Origin: an uncultured bacterium | GTDB lineage: Bacteria; Acidobacteriota; Thermoanaerobaculia; Multivoradales; J023 | DNA length: 33,515 nt | Direction of reading: 5' to 3' | NCBI GenBank assembly: GCA_937948815.1 | Contig: CALFAM010000294.1 | Coordinates: 1 to 33,515 of the forward strand | Shown here: piece after piece, positions 22,935-31,979 of the stretch | Layout of the letters: every line of letters starts with the position of its first letter | Numbering within the stretch: the stretch's first letter is position 1 | Translations under genes and position numbers: made by a program | Notes under the pieces: generated by a model | The model's database searches: none | What the model was told of the DNA's origin: nothing | What the model saw: the letters and a program-made list of their open reading frames with translations, nothing else

Positions 22935-25900
22935 GCCCGCGTCGCGGCGCGACCGCTATGCGCCTCGGGCGACTGGGAGTCGCCGGCTTGCTGTTCGTCT
23001 CGGGCATGTGCGCCTTGACGTACCAGGTCGCCTGGCTTCGACTCCTACGCTTGATCTTCGGCGCGTCGACAGCATCGTCCGCCGCAGTGTTGGCGATCTT
23101 CATGGGTGGCCTCGGGCTCGGCGGGATTTTCTTCGGCCGGCGAGCCGACCGCACGCCCCGGCCGATGCTGCTCTATGCCAAGCTCGAAGCGGGTGCGGCG
23201 GTCGCCGCTGCGCTGTCTCCGCTGCTGATCCTGGTCGTGCACCGCTTGTACATCTCACTCGGCGGCTCCACGGATCTCGGCCTCGTCGCGGGCACCGGCG
23301 TCCGGATGGTGCTGGCGATCGTGGCGCTCGGCGGCGCGACCTTCTTGATGGGCGGTACGCTGCCGGCCGCGGCCCGTGCGATCACCTCCCGAGCGGATGT
23401 TCATCGGCGAGGCGTTGCCTGGCTTTACGGTGCCAATACGCTGGGCGCAGTCGTCGGCGCGCTCGCCACCACGTTCTTCGCCGTCGAGCTCCTCGGCGTT
23501 CGCGCGACCGTGCTCGCCGCCGCCGGGCTCAACGCGTTGATTGCGGGCTTGGCAGCCTGGGCAGCGCGCCACGAACAGCAGGCCCCAGAACGGCCATCTG
23601 CGGCGTCACCGACCCAAGCCGACCGCGCGACTCCCACGGCATTCGTGGCCGTGGCGGCAGCCATGGTCGGCTTCGTGTTCCTGGTCATGGAGCTGGTCTG
23701 GTACCGCATGCTGGCCCCGCTCCTGGGTGGCTCTTCCTATTCCTTCGGGCTGATTCTCGCCGTCGGCCTCGCCGGCATCGGCCTCGGCGGACTGGCCTAC
23801 GCAGTCTTGGCGACGAACCGCCAACCCACGCTGCTGATCTTCGCAGCCACTTGCGGGCTCGAAGCGCTGCTGATTGCCGTGCCCTTCGCGCTTGGCGATC
23901 GGTTGGCGATTCTCGCCATGTTGTTGCGTCCGGTCGGCGACGCCTCGTTCTGGCTCTTGGTGGCGGCCTGGGCCGCGATCACTGCCCTGGTCGTGCTGCC
24001 CGCCTCGGTGGTCGCCGGCTTCCAGTTCCCCGTCTTGGTGGCACTCCTCGGCAAGGGCCGGCGCGACCTGGGGAACGACCTCGGGACTGCATATGCCTGG
24101 AATACGGTCGGCGCCATCATCGGCTCTCTGGCGGGCGGGTTCGTGCTGATTCCACGCCTCGGTGCGCTCGGCGCCTGGCGCATGATGGTCGTTCTGCTCG
24201 TGCTGCTTGCCGGCGTCGCCGCGGTTCTCGCCCTGCGCGATTGGATCGGCGGACCGAGGCTGCTGCTGCCTGCAGCGTTACCAGCTGTCGCAGCGGTCTG
24301 GCTGCTCTTTGCCACCGGCCCGACCGCCGTCTGGCGCCATACGCCGATCGGCGCCGGCGCCATGCCAGCGTCGTTCGAAGGCGCCAACGATATTCGCAAC
24401 ATGATGCAGGCAGTTCGGCGCTCGATCGACTGGCAAGCTGATGGGCGCGAATCCAGTGTCGCCATTCATGCGCTCGATGATCTGTCCTTCCTGATCAACG
24501 GAAAGGCCGACGGCAGCGCGGTCAAAGATGCGCCGACGCAGATCATGAGCGGCTTGATCGGCGCCGCCTTGCATCCCAACCCGAAGCGCGCGCTGGTAAT
24601 CGGCCTGGGAACCGGCTCGAGTGCCGGCTGGCTTGCCGATGTCGCCTCCATCGAACAGGTCGATGTCTACGAGCTCGAGCCCGCCGTGCTCGAGATGGCG
24701 CGACGCTGCGCTGCGGTAAACCGCAACGTGTTGGAGAATCCGAAGGTCAATCTGGAGATCGGCGACGGGCGCGAGCTCCTGCTCACGACCGACACCCGCT
24801 ACGACGTGGTGTTCTCCGAACCATCCAACCCCTATCGCGCGGGGGTTACGAGCCTGTTCACCCGTGAGTTCTACCGGGCGGCCCGGCAGCGTCTGGCAAA
24901 CGATGGCATCTTCCTGCAATGGCTGCAGGGCTATGGGGTGGACTCACAGGTCGTACGGACCGTGCTCGCGACCTTGCGCGCCGAGTTCGGCGCGGTCGAG
25001 AGCTGGCAGGTCCACCACAATGATCTCCTGCTGATCGCAAGCGCCCGACGCATCACCCACGACCTCGGCCGCCTGCACGCTCGGCTCGAGCAGGAGCCCT
25101 TCCGCAGCGCGCTCGAGCACACCGTCGGCGTCGATGGCATCGAAGGCTTCTACGCCGGCTTCGTCGCGGGCCCTGGTTTGGCGACGGCCGTGCTGGCGGC
25201 GGAAGGAGAGCGTCTCAATACCGACGATCATCCGATTATCGAATTCGGCTTCGCGCGCGGACTCGGGCGCGATCTCGGATTCAGCATCAGCCGGCTGGCA
25301 CGCCTGGCCGCCTCACGCGGCGACGCCACGCCACGGGTCCACGGCGGGTCGATCGCCCCCTTGGCGCTGGCCGACGCGATCAGCGCGCGCAATACCCGAT
25401 GGGAGGCGCCAACTCCCTTCGCGCCCACCGGCGACCCAGGATTCGACTTTCGGGCCGAGGCACGAAACACCTACCTGCGCGGCGAGCTCGTGGCTGCGGC
25501 CCGGCTCTGGCAGCGGCAGGAACAGCCTCCGCACCATCCGATCGACCGGATCTGGCTGGCGGAAGCGCTGGCAGCCGATGGCACGGACGCGCCGTTCGAG
25601 CCCGACAGGTTCACGATTCATGCGGCGAACGCCCGAAGGTCCCTGGTTACTGGCGATCACGAATCGGCTTCTCGGTCCCTGGCGGCAGCTTTTGCCGTCG
25701 CGCGCACAGACCCCTGGGTCTTTCGACCCGTTCTCGAGCGGGCACTCTTGCTTGCCGCGCGAATCGGCCGCGACATGCCGTCGACCAGTGAACGCCTCTT
25801 CCAGGCCCTTGGCGAGCCCTTCGCCGTTTCGCAGTTCGACGACTTGCGCCTCCGAATCCGGCTGGAGCTGGCCGAAGTGACCGACTTCGCCGGCCGCTGC

Positions 25901-26062
25901 GGCATCGCCCTCGAGCCCCTCGAGCCGCACGTACCGTGGGAGGAGAGCTTGCTGACCCTCCGACTCCGCTGCTACCAAACCATCGACGATCCGCGGCTGC
26001 CAGCCGCGCAGCGAGACTTCGAGTCTTTCCTCACCCACAGCCCGCCCAAGCTGGCGCCCTGA
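22931..26062 (+). CDS. Multi-TM / spermidine-synthase-like fusion protein, motifs intact
   Basis: 1,043-residue paralogue of the preceding protein with the same order: multi-helix membrane part (~15-470), spermidine-synthase-like domain (~490-715) and a long C-terminal helical region (~720-1043). Both C-termini share the ending EPFEPHVPW/EPLEPHVPW. Here the SAM-binding loop is GLGTGSSAG (near 558), the acidic residue is in VYELEPAV and the active-site segment is FSEPSNPYRAG (near 627), with Glu where classic enzymes often have Asp. Fused transporter-like/spermidine-synthase proteins are widespread, but their substrate is largely uncharacterised. Membrane-linked polyamine or other methyl/aminopropyl chemistry is an inference. 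Translation is coupled to the upstream gene. Confidence 0.87.
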   Translation: MSPRRGATAMRLGRLGVAGLLFVSGMCALTYQVAWLRLLRLIFGASTASSAAVLAIFMGGLGLGGIFFGRRADRTPRPMLLYAKLEAGAAVAAALSPLLILVVHRLYISLGGSTDLGLVAGTGVRMVLAIVALGGATFLMGGTLPAAARAITSRADVHRRGVAWLYGANTLGAVVGALATTFFAVELLGVRATVLAAAGLNALIAGLAAWAARHEQQAPERPSAASPTQADRATPTAFVAVAAAMVGFVFLVMELVWYRMLAPLLGGSSYSFGLILAVGLAGIGLGGLAYAVLATNRQPTLLIFAATCGLEALLIAVPFALGDRLAILAMLLRPVGDASFWLLVAAWAAITALVVLPASVVAGFQFPVLVALLGKGRRDLGNDLGTAYAWNTVGAIIGSLAGGFVLIPRLGALGAWRMMVVLLVLLAGVAAVLALRDWIGGPRLLLPAALPAVAAVWLLFATGPTAVWRHTPIGAGAMPASFEGANDIRNMMQAVRRSIDWQADGRESSVAIHALDDLSFLINGKADGSAVKDAPTQIMSGLIGAALHPNPKRALVIGLGTGSSAGWLADVASIEQVDVYELEPAVLEMARRCAAVNRNVLENPKVNLEIGDGRELLLTTDTRYDVVFSEPSNPYRAGVTSLFTREFYRAARQRLANDGIFLQWLQGYGVDSQVVRTVLATLRAEFGAVESWQVHHNDLLLIASARRITHDLGRLHARLEQEPFRSALEHTVGVDGIEGFYAGFVAGPGLATAVLAAEGERLNTDDHPIIEFGFARGLGRDLGFSISRLARLAASRGDATPRVHGGSIAPLALADAISARNTRWEAPTPFAPTGDPGFDFRAEARNTYLRGELVAAARLWQRQEQPPHHPIDRIWLAEALAADGTDAPFEPDRFTIHAANARRSLVTGDHESASRSLAAAFAVARTDPWVFRPVLERALLLAARIGRDMPSTSERLFQALGEPFAVSQFDDLRLRIRLELAEVTDFAGRCGIALEPLEPHVPWEESLLTLRLRCYQTIDDPRLPAAQRDFESFLTHSPPKLAP

Positions 26063-26090
26063 TCACGGGGGCGTGCGCCGGTTGGATCGG

Positions 26091-28874
26091 CTACCGGCCG
26101 TTTGCAATCCACGGCCCCTGGGCTCGAAGCGAGGCCACGAGCTCCTCGACACGGTTCGCAGCTTGTTCGCGCGCAGGGTGACCTATGCTCTCGTAGTACG
26201 AGGCGAGCTGGCGAGCGAGCTCGATCGCCGCGGCCAGGTCGCCCTCCTGGGCGCGCATCTCGGAGAGGCGCGCGCTCGCGAACGCCTGCCCGCGCCGGTT
26301 GCCGACGGCCTGCGCTAGCTCGCAGGCACGCTCCCAGCATTCGGACGCCTTCTGATAATCCGTACGCGCCGCGTAGATCACACCCAACCCGTACATGGCG
26401 CTGGCCCGGTGGCGCCGGTCGCCCATCTCCCGCGCGATGGTGAGGGCCTGCTCGCCGAGGTCGAGAGCCTCGGCGAGGTTGCCGCGTTGGACATGAAGGC
26501 CCGCCAGGTAGCGTAGGGCGGTCCCCTGACAGCCTCGATGATCGATCTCGAGGGCGATCGCCTGTGATTGCTGGTAGCAGTCGAGCGCTTCCATGAGCTC
26601 GCCTCGCTCCTCGTAGCCCCGCCCCAGGACGAGCAAGGTCGAGTGTTCACACGGCCGGTTGTTCACTGCCCGCGCGATGTCCAGGGCGCGCTCGCAATAC
26701 GCCATCGATTGGCTCACATTGCCCAAGTCGGCGTTGCCACGCCCGAGCGCGCACAGCGCGTCACTCAGGCTGCGGCGCGCATCCATCTCGTCGGCGATGG
26801 CAAAAGCCTGCTCACTACACGCGACAGCCTTCGGTGCGTCGCCTTGATCCGCGTAGGTGTCACCGAGCTGACGCAAGGCAAGTCCCTCGCCATGCCGATC
26901 CCCGATCTCACGTGCGATCTCGAGGGCGTGCGCGTAGCGCTCGACCGCTCGCTCCAGCTCACCGCAGACCTGGTAGTCGTAGCCGAGCAGCCGAAGCGAA
27001 TGACCTTCCGTTCGCCGATCACCGAGCTCTCGTGAAATGGCCAGCGACTGCTCCAGGCTGCGTCGCCCTTCGCGGCCCCCGGAACGGAAAAACTGAACGG
27101 GCCCGAGATTGGCCAGCGTCCGACTCTCTCCCTTCCGATCGCCCATCGCCCGAAAGATCGCCAACGCTTCGGCATAGTGCTCGAGAGCCTTCTGTGCGTC
27201 TCCGGTGCGACAGCATGCATCGCCGAGACCACGCACGAGCTCACCTTCGAGCTCGCGAGAGCCGGCCTTGCGCGCCGCCTGGAGCGAATCATTACGCCAG
27301 GCGAGATCCTGGGCGGGGAACAACCGCATGGCCAGTAGGCGATCGCCGACGATCGGGAATCGAGCGAGGAGATCCTGCGCCGAATCGCCATGGTCACCAC
27401 CCGAGATCCAGTTGCGGGCAGCCTCGATGTTGCGCCGCTCGCTATCGAACCGCCCAAGGGCTCGCCGAACACCCTCTCCACCGGCCAGGTAGGCCGCTTC
27501 GAGTGCTTGCAACGCGTCCAGGAAGTGAGCGGCATGGCGCATGCTTGGCGCCGCCGGATCCACCAGTAGGGCGGCCGCGAATGCCCTCGCCAGATCGTGG
27601 AGGCGGTAGCGCCCACCCGACCATTCGACCATGCTGGCAACGAAGAAATCGGACAGTTCGTTGTGCGCCGTTTCCGGGTCGAGCTGCCAGACCGCTGCCG
27701 CCGATGCCGGCGTGAACGAACCTGTGAAGACGGCGAGCTCCGCCCAACGTGCCTGCTGTTCCGGAGCGAGCAAGTCCAGGCTGACCGATAGGGTCGCGGC
27801 GACCGCGTCATGCAAGTCCCCGGCCCCGATGAGCCGGCGCACCAAAACCGCGGGCGGTAGGTCCTCGTGTGTCGCGAGCGCGCTTCCAGCCAGACGCAAG
27901 GCGAGTGGTAGCCGGCCAGTGAGGCGAAGCAAGTCGTCGGCAATGACCACGGAACGAGGAGCCAGCCTGGCAAGAAAAGCACGGCCCTCGTCTTCTGACA
28001 TGGGACCGAGATCCAGGGATTCGAGCCCGGGAAGTGCGAATCGAAAGCGCGACGTGACCAGCGTCAACCAACCTTCCGGGGGCAGCAATGGCGCGACCTG
28101 GGCCGCCGATGCCGCATTGTCGAGCAGCAAGATGCCCCGGCGATCGGCCAACAGACTCCGGTACGCCCGGCGCAAGCCTGCGGGGTCGCTCGGGAGCTCG
28201 GCCTGCGGGCTCAGGTCTCGCAGGAGCTGAGCCGCCGCGTCGGCCACCGATCGCGGCTCCGGGCTCGCTCCGGCCAGATCGATCTCGAGGTGCGCATCCG
28301 GGAAACGATCCCAGCAGGCCTGGGCCACGCATCGTGCGAGCTCGCTCTTGCCAATGCCGCCCATGCCGCGCACACACGCAACCAGCTCTTCAGCGCCCTG
28401 GTCGATCGCCGCCACGAGCTTTGCCAGCTCCGAATCTCGGCCGGTGAAATCTCGTGCCGCGGAAGGGATGTTGTGCGGACCGGCGCCGAGGGGTTCGATA
28501 CGTGCCTGCTGCCCCGCAGATGGCTCGTCACCGGTGGCCGCATCGGCGGGATCCGCTTCAACCACAGCGCAGAATCGGTAGCCGCGACCGTGCAGCGTCT
28601 CGATGTACCGAGGCTGTCGCGCGCGGTCACCGAGCACGCGCCGGAGCTTGGTGATGGTCCGCGTGAGCGCCCCGTCGGTGACCCATGCACCATCCCAGAT
28701 GGCGTCCAAGATCTCTTGCTTGGCGACCACTCGCTCACGCTTCTCGATCAAGTAGAGCAGGAGATCGAAGGACTTGGGCTCGAGCCGCAGGAGCTGTCCT
28801 TTTCGGCGTGCCTGGCGGATGGCTGGCTCGACCTCGAAGCCATCGAATCGATAGACGCTCCTCGAATCGGACAT
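26091..28874 (-). CDS. Winged-helix / NB-ARC-like STAND / TPR regulator
   Basis: 927-residue signal-transducing ATPase. Residues 5-105 form an OmpR/CadC-type winged helix (YRFDGFEVEP...LRLEPKSFDLLLYLIE...TKLRRVLGD...YIETLHGRGYRF). A STAND NTPase follows: P-loop GMGGIGKS (170-177), Walker B GILLLDN (247-253), sensor TSRF (274-277) and GRLPLAL. From ~530 on there are at least eight TPR units of ~40 residues recurring as ...ALEIAREIGDRHGEGLALRQLGD-type repeats, giving a ligand or protein-sensing superhelix. Such proteins resemble AfsR/MalT-type activators. No membrane segment is seen. It is convergent to the fusion-protein pair, 28 bp away. GGAG before ATG 28874 and the domain start decide the start; the frame upstream to 29090 is not conserved-looking. 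Confidence 0.88.
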   Translation of the reverse strand: MSDSRSVYRFDGFEVEPAIRQARRKGQLLRLEPKSFDLLLYLIEKRERVVAKQEILDAIWDGAWVTDGALTRTITKLRRVLGDRARQPRYIETLHGRGYRFCAVVEADPADAATGDEPSAGQQARIEPLGAGPHNIPSAARDFTGRDSELAKLVAAIDQGAEELVACVRGMGGIGKSELARCVAQACWDRFPDAHLEIDLAGASPEPRSVADAAAQLLRDLSPQAELPSDPAGLRRAYRSLLADRRGILLLDNAASAAQVAPLLPPEGWLTLVTSRFRFALPGLESLDLGPMSEDEGRAFLARLAPRSVVIADDLLRLTGRLPLALRLAGSALATHEDLPPAVLVRRLIGAGDLHDAVAATLSVSLDLLAPEQQARWAELAVFTGSFTPASAAAVWQLDPETAHNELSDFFVASMVEWSGGRYRLHDLARAFAAALLVDPAAPSMRHAAHFLDALQALEAAYLAGGEGVRRALGRFDSERRNIEAARNWISGGDHGDSAQDLLARFPIVGDRLLAMRLFPAQDLAWRNDSLQAARKAGSRELEGELVRGLGDACCRTGDAQKALEHYAEALAIFRAMGDRKGESRTLANLGPVQFFRSGGREGRRSLEQSLAISRELGDRRTEGHSLRLLGYDYQVCGELERAVERYAHALEIAREIGDRHGEGLALRQLGDTYADQGDAPKAVACSEQAFAIADEMDARRSLSDALCALGRGNADLGNVSQSMAYCERALDIARAVNNRPCEHSTLLVLGRGYEERGELMEALDCYQQSQAIALEIDHRGCQGTALRYLAGLHVQRGNLAEALDLGEQALTIAREMGDRRHRASAMYGLGVIYAARTDYQKASECWERACELAQAVGNRRGQAFASARLSEMRAQEGDLAAAIELARQLASYYESIGHPAREQAANRVEELVASLRAQGPWIANGR

Positions 28875-29088
28875 TTGGGCTCCCCCCGGCCACAGCACTC
28901 CCCGGCACCACGCAGTGGCTAGACGGGGACAATCGGCCCTAAGGACATCCTCGATGGTAGCAGAACCGCGCGAAATGGTCCGAAGGTGGTCATGACTGCT
29001 CGCGGCGCGCCGGCCAACAATTCCCATCGACTTGCTGGCCGGCCCAGGCCAGGCGCCGACGAACTGACCCCCCAAGAGGCGACACTCC

Positions 29089-29526
29089 ATGCTTGCTTAC
29101 ATTGTCTACGCACTCATCAAGATCACGATCGGGGACGTCTGGGCCGTGTTGCCTGCCCTCTCGGCAATCCTCCCCGCCTGGCCTCCGCGGTCTCCGCGGG
29201 CCAGCGGCGGGCCGGCGAAGCGCCTCTTTCAACTCGTGATCTTTCTTCTGATGCTCGCCTGGACGCAGCCTGCGCGCGCCGATCTCTGGCCCTCGCCCGG
29301 CCTCGCGCTATTCGCGCATCGCCCCATCGTCGCCACAGGTCGCCTCGACGCAACCACCCATGACTGCGGAACCGCCGACGCACGGGAGCTCATAACGGCC
29401 GGCGGAATCGAATCCGAGACCCCTTGCAAAGACCGATTCGCAAGCACGACTTCACTCGGTAGCGCAGGTGTTTCTCGGGCCAAGTCACCGTGGCCCACCG
29501 TGCTGGTCGTTCCTGCCGGTACGTGA
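29089..29526 (+). CDS. Possible small exported protein, unrecognised
   Basis: A 145-residue frame divergent from the STAND regulator. It has GAGG 11 bases before ATG 29089 and a hydrophobic stretch (KRLFQLVIFLLMLAWTQPARA, about 44-64) that reads like a signal peptide with an ARA cleavage site, although too far from the start for a normal signal. A start nearer to it is not obvious. The remaining residues show no known fold; two cysteines follow. It may be a chance frame in a poorly coding region. Confidence 0.28.
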   Translation: MLAYIVYALIKITIGDVWAVLPALSAILPAWPPRSPRASGGPAKRLFQLVIFLLMLAWTQPARADLWPSPGLALFAHRPIVATGRLDATTHDCGTADARELITAGGIESETPCKDRFASTTSLGSAGVSRAKSPWPTVLVVPAGT

Positions 29527-30111
29527 CGTTCACCACCGCGAGCTCCGACGCCCACCCGGAATGCCTCGCGCCCCCCCGCACTTCGTGACACATCCTTTCC
29601 TCACAGCACGCGTCATAAGGATCGAAGGGATCCGCCCCTAGAGACGCTTCGCGCGGCTGAAGGTCACGAAGTGGGTTCGGTTGAGCGCACCTCCACCTCG
29701 GAAACCTCGATGAGGCAAGAGGTCGACGGTCCCCGCAAGGAAGAACATTTCTGCCGGGCTGCTTGCTGTCGGACTGCTTGTTCCCGGATAGCTCACACGG
29801 CCTAAGGCAGGTACGTACGGCTCCAAGGAGCCGATGCCGTACGGTGGCAGTCCATGCCCGGGCCCTCGCAATGCGTCACTGAACCGTACGTCCGCAGATT
29901 CAAGATTGGCATCACGCCGAAACGGGTCGAGCGATTTCGCCAGCCGCAGTCTCACTGCTTGGCGAAGCGCGAGCTCGAATATCCGAGACAGCTTCAGCGT
30001 ATCTTTCGAGAGCCGAGTCAGTGGCGTCTAGACATCATCACTGACCAATACTCTCTACGTTTTCGAGACCTGTCGGCTCGTTTCGAAAAGATCAAAGAAA
30101 GGATAAATCCT
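29527..30111. other. 585-bp region without a convincing gene; inverted-repeat-rich core
   Basis: A minus-strand frame of 105 codons (29638-29955) covers part of it but has no recognisable domain. Around 29813-29890 lie a perfect GGCTCC-AA-GGAGCC hairpin (29819-29832), CCGTACGG, a TACGTACG block and ACCGTACGTCC, all built on the GTAC palindrome. This could be a folded RNA such as an intron or retroelement remnant. The end of the region carries the leader of the small secreted protein, with AAAGGA eight bases before its start. Confidence 0.4.
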
Positions 30112-30393
30112 ATGCGCAACAAAGGCAACAACAAAGTCGCTACACTTTGCCTCCTGCTTTCGTTGATCATCTTGGGCGCCTCGAGCGCCTGGGCCGCCCA
30201 GAGCCGCCCACCGTCCATTGAGTGTGCCCCGGGGGAAGAAGCCAAGATCACCTTTTTCCGCACAACAGCACAGCTCGAACCCGTTGGAGGCATGACCGCC
30301 TCGGCTTGCACGGGCGGCTCAGCCAGCGACAGCTGGGGCGTGCAGAGCCAGTTCTATCGCGTTTCGTGCCGACCGGAAACGACCTGCGACTAG
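30112..30393 (+). CDS. Small secreted Cys-containing protein, unrecognised
   Basis: 93 residues. A clear Sec signal covers ~1-29: basic start MRNKGNNK, hydrophobic VATLCLLLSLIILGASS, then AWA before AQS. The mature ~64 residues have four cysteines (38, 66, 86, 92), enough for two disulfides, and no known fold. AAAGGA lies eight bases before the ATG, while the longer open frame from 29854 has no such support. It is followed 8 bases after its stop by a very long perfect hairpin, as expected of a single-gene transcript. Function unknown; periplasmic or extracellular location is inferred from the signal. Confidence 0.7.
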   Translation: MRNKGNNKVATLCLLLSLIILGASSAWAAQSRPPSIECAPGEEAKITFFRTTAQLEPVGGMTASACTGGSASDSWGVQSQFYRVSCRPETTCD

Positions 30394-30401
30394 AGCCTGA
30401 G

Positions 30402-30441
30402 GCGTTGTTGTCGCGCCGCCTCGGCGGCGTGACAACAACGC
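30402..30441 (+). terminator. Long 19-bp hairpin terminator
   Basis: GCGTTGTTGTC-GCGCCGCC (30402-30420) pairs with GGCGGCGT-GACAACAACGC (30423-30441) over 19 positions, with one G-T wobble. It directly follows the small secreted protein gene. There is no U tract, so a barrier or mRNA-stability role is also possible. Confidence 0.65.
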
Positions 30442-30561
30442 GTTCTGAAAACTCACACCCGCGAACTGTCGTGGATTCATCTCCAGTGTTGGACAGAACG
30501 CGCGCGATCAGGGACCAGTGGCCGCGCCTGAGCCAGCGACTCCGAATAAGCTCCGCTTTCC

Positions 30562-31971
30562 ATGTTGGATCAAGCACCTCACGAGTCCATGCCGGGCGAG
30601 CCGCGCGTTGCGACCAGCCAGCCGACGCTTCCGCCGGCCACGACGTGGCATCCGCTTCATCGCTTCGGATTTCGTTTTCTGGCCGCGTACTTCCTCTTGT
30701 ACGCCCTACCGTTCCCACTCGACCAATTGCCATGGCTCGGATCGAAGCTGTCTGAATGGGTCGATGCCTTCTGGAAGATGCTGGGGCCGTGGGTGGGATC
30801 CCATGTGCTACGCCTGGACGGCGAGATGTTCGTGGGCCCTACAGGCAGCGGCGACACCACGCTGGACTATGTGAAGCTACTCGTAATGGTAGTTGTCGCG
30901 CTGACCGCGGCAGTCGCCTGGAGCGTCGCCGACCGAAAGCGTCGCCACTACGACCGTGCGGCCCGATGGCTTGCAGTAGGTTGCCGCTACTACCTTGCGT
31001 TGGTCCTGCTCAGCTATGGGCTGGTCAAGGTCATCCCCACACAGTTTTCGCTGCCGACCCTACAACGTCTCGTGCAGTCCTTCGGGGACGCCTCGCCAAT
31101 GGGCATGGTGTGGACGTTCATGGGTTTATCGCCTGCGTATACGATCTTCTCTGGCTTGGCCGAGACCCTCGGCGGCCTGCTGCTAGCGTTTCGGCCGACG
31201 CGAACGCTGGGAGCGCTGGTCGCGGCAGGTGTCATGACCAACGTCGTGGCCCTTAATTTCTTCTACGACGTTCCGGTGAAGCTCTTCTCCAGCCATCTGC
31301 TGGCGATGGCGATCGCGCTCAGCTTGCTCGAGGCTCGTCGCCTGGTTGCATTCTTTCTGCTCAACCGCGCCGTCGAACCCGCGGCGCCACGCCATCTCTT
31401 CGCGTCCCGCCAGGCCCGCCTGTTGGGCCGTGCAGTCGGTGCCTGGTTGGTGGGCAGCCTGATGTACAGCACGATTCCCCAGGCATGGAAGAACTATCAT
31501 TCCTTCGGCAACGGACGCGAGAGGCCGGCGATCTGGGGCATTCACGACGTGGAGACGTTCGTGATTGATGGCGAGCCCATTCCTCCGCTGCTCACCGATG
31601 AGACTCGGTGGCGCGCACTATTGATCGATCGGGTTCTACCGATGACCTTTGGCAGCTTCGAGCGGCCCGGAAGCATCAGCACGCAGCAGATGGACGGTAC
31701 GATCACCCATCATGCCGTCGTTCTCGACGAAGCGGCCCGAACCTTGACGATTCTGCCGAGGGGTCAGATGAGCCTCGAAGCGGCGGAAGAGGCGGGGAGC
31801 GAGGCCACGGACATCCTGCGATATGTGCAACCGCAGCCTGGACGTTTCGAGGTTCGCGGTACCTGGCAGGGTCATGAAATCGAGGTCACCATGACCACCC
31901 GCGACCTATCGAGCCTGGAGCTCACCGGCCGCGGATTTCATTGGATCAGCGAGTATCCACACAACCGCTAG
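30562..31971 (+). CDS. DoxX-like integral membrane protein
   Basis: 469 residues. The first ~285 contain roughly six to seven membrane helices, among them RFLAAYFLLYALPF (39-52), LLVMVVVALTAAVAWSVA (~107-124) and YYLALVLLSYGLVKVIPTQF (~143-162), the last with the SYGxxK(V/I) wording typical of DoxX-like proteins. The C-terminal ~170 residues are soluble and unrecognised, with alternating strands (FEVRGTWQGHEIEVTMTTRD). The family is linked to membrane redox or thiosulfate:quinone chemistry in some members, but many are unassigned, so no function is given. No good Shine-Dalgarno site precedes ATG 30562; Met10 at 30589 is an alternative. It converges on the sigma-54 activator, 8 bp apart, with no terminator. 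Confidence 0.75.
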   Translation: MLDQAPHESMPGEPRVATSQPTLPPATTWHPLHRFGFRFLAAYFLLYALPFPLDQLPWLGSKLSEWVDAFWKMLGPWVGSHVLRLDGEMFVGPTGSGDTTLDYVKLLVMVVVALTAAVAWSVADRKRRHYDRAARWLAVGCRYYLALVLLSYGLVKVIPTQFSLPTLQRLVQSFGDASPMGMVWTFMGLSPAYTIFSGLAETLGGLLLAFRPTRTLGALVAAGVMTNVVALNFFYDVPVKLFSSHLLAMAIALSLLEARRLVAFFLLNRAVEPAAPRHLFASRQARLLGRAVGAWLVGSLMYSTIPQAWKNYHSFGNGRERPAIWGIHDVETFVIDGEPIPPLLTDETRWRALLIDRVLPMTFGSFERPGSISTQQMDGTITHHAVVLDEAARTLTILPRGQMSLEAAEEAGSEATDILRYVQPQPGRFEVRGTWQGHEIEVTMTTRDLSSLELTGRGFHWISEYPHNR

Positions 31972-31979
31972 CCGGAATG

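Noticed and set aside
22759..24441. 560-codon plus-strand frame overlapping the two fusion genes
   Set aside because: Arg/Ala/Gly-rich shadow of the real frame; the fusion proteins carry clear motifs.
29638..29955. 105-codon minus-strand frame over the inverted-repeat block
   Set aside because: No recognisable domain, and it lies across palindromic sequence likely to be structured RNA or relic DNA.
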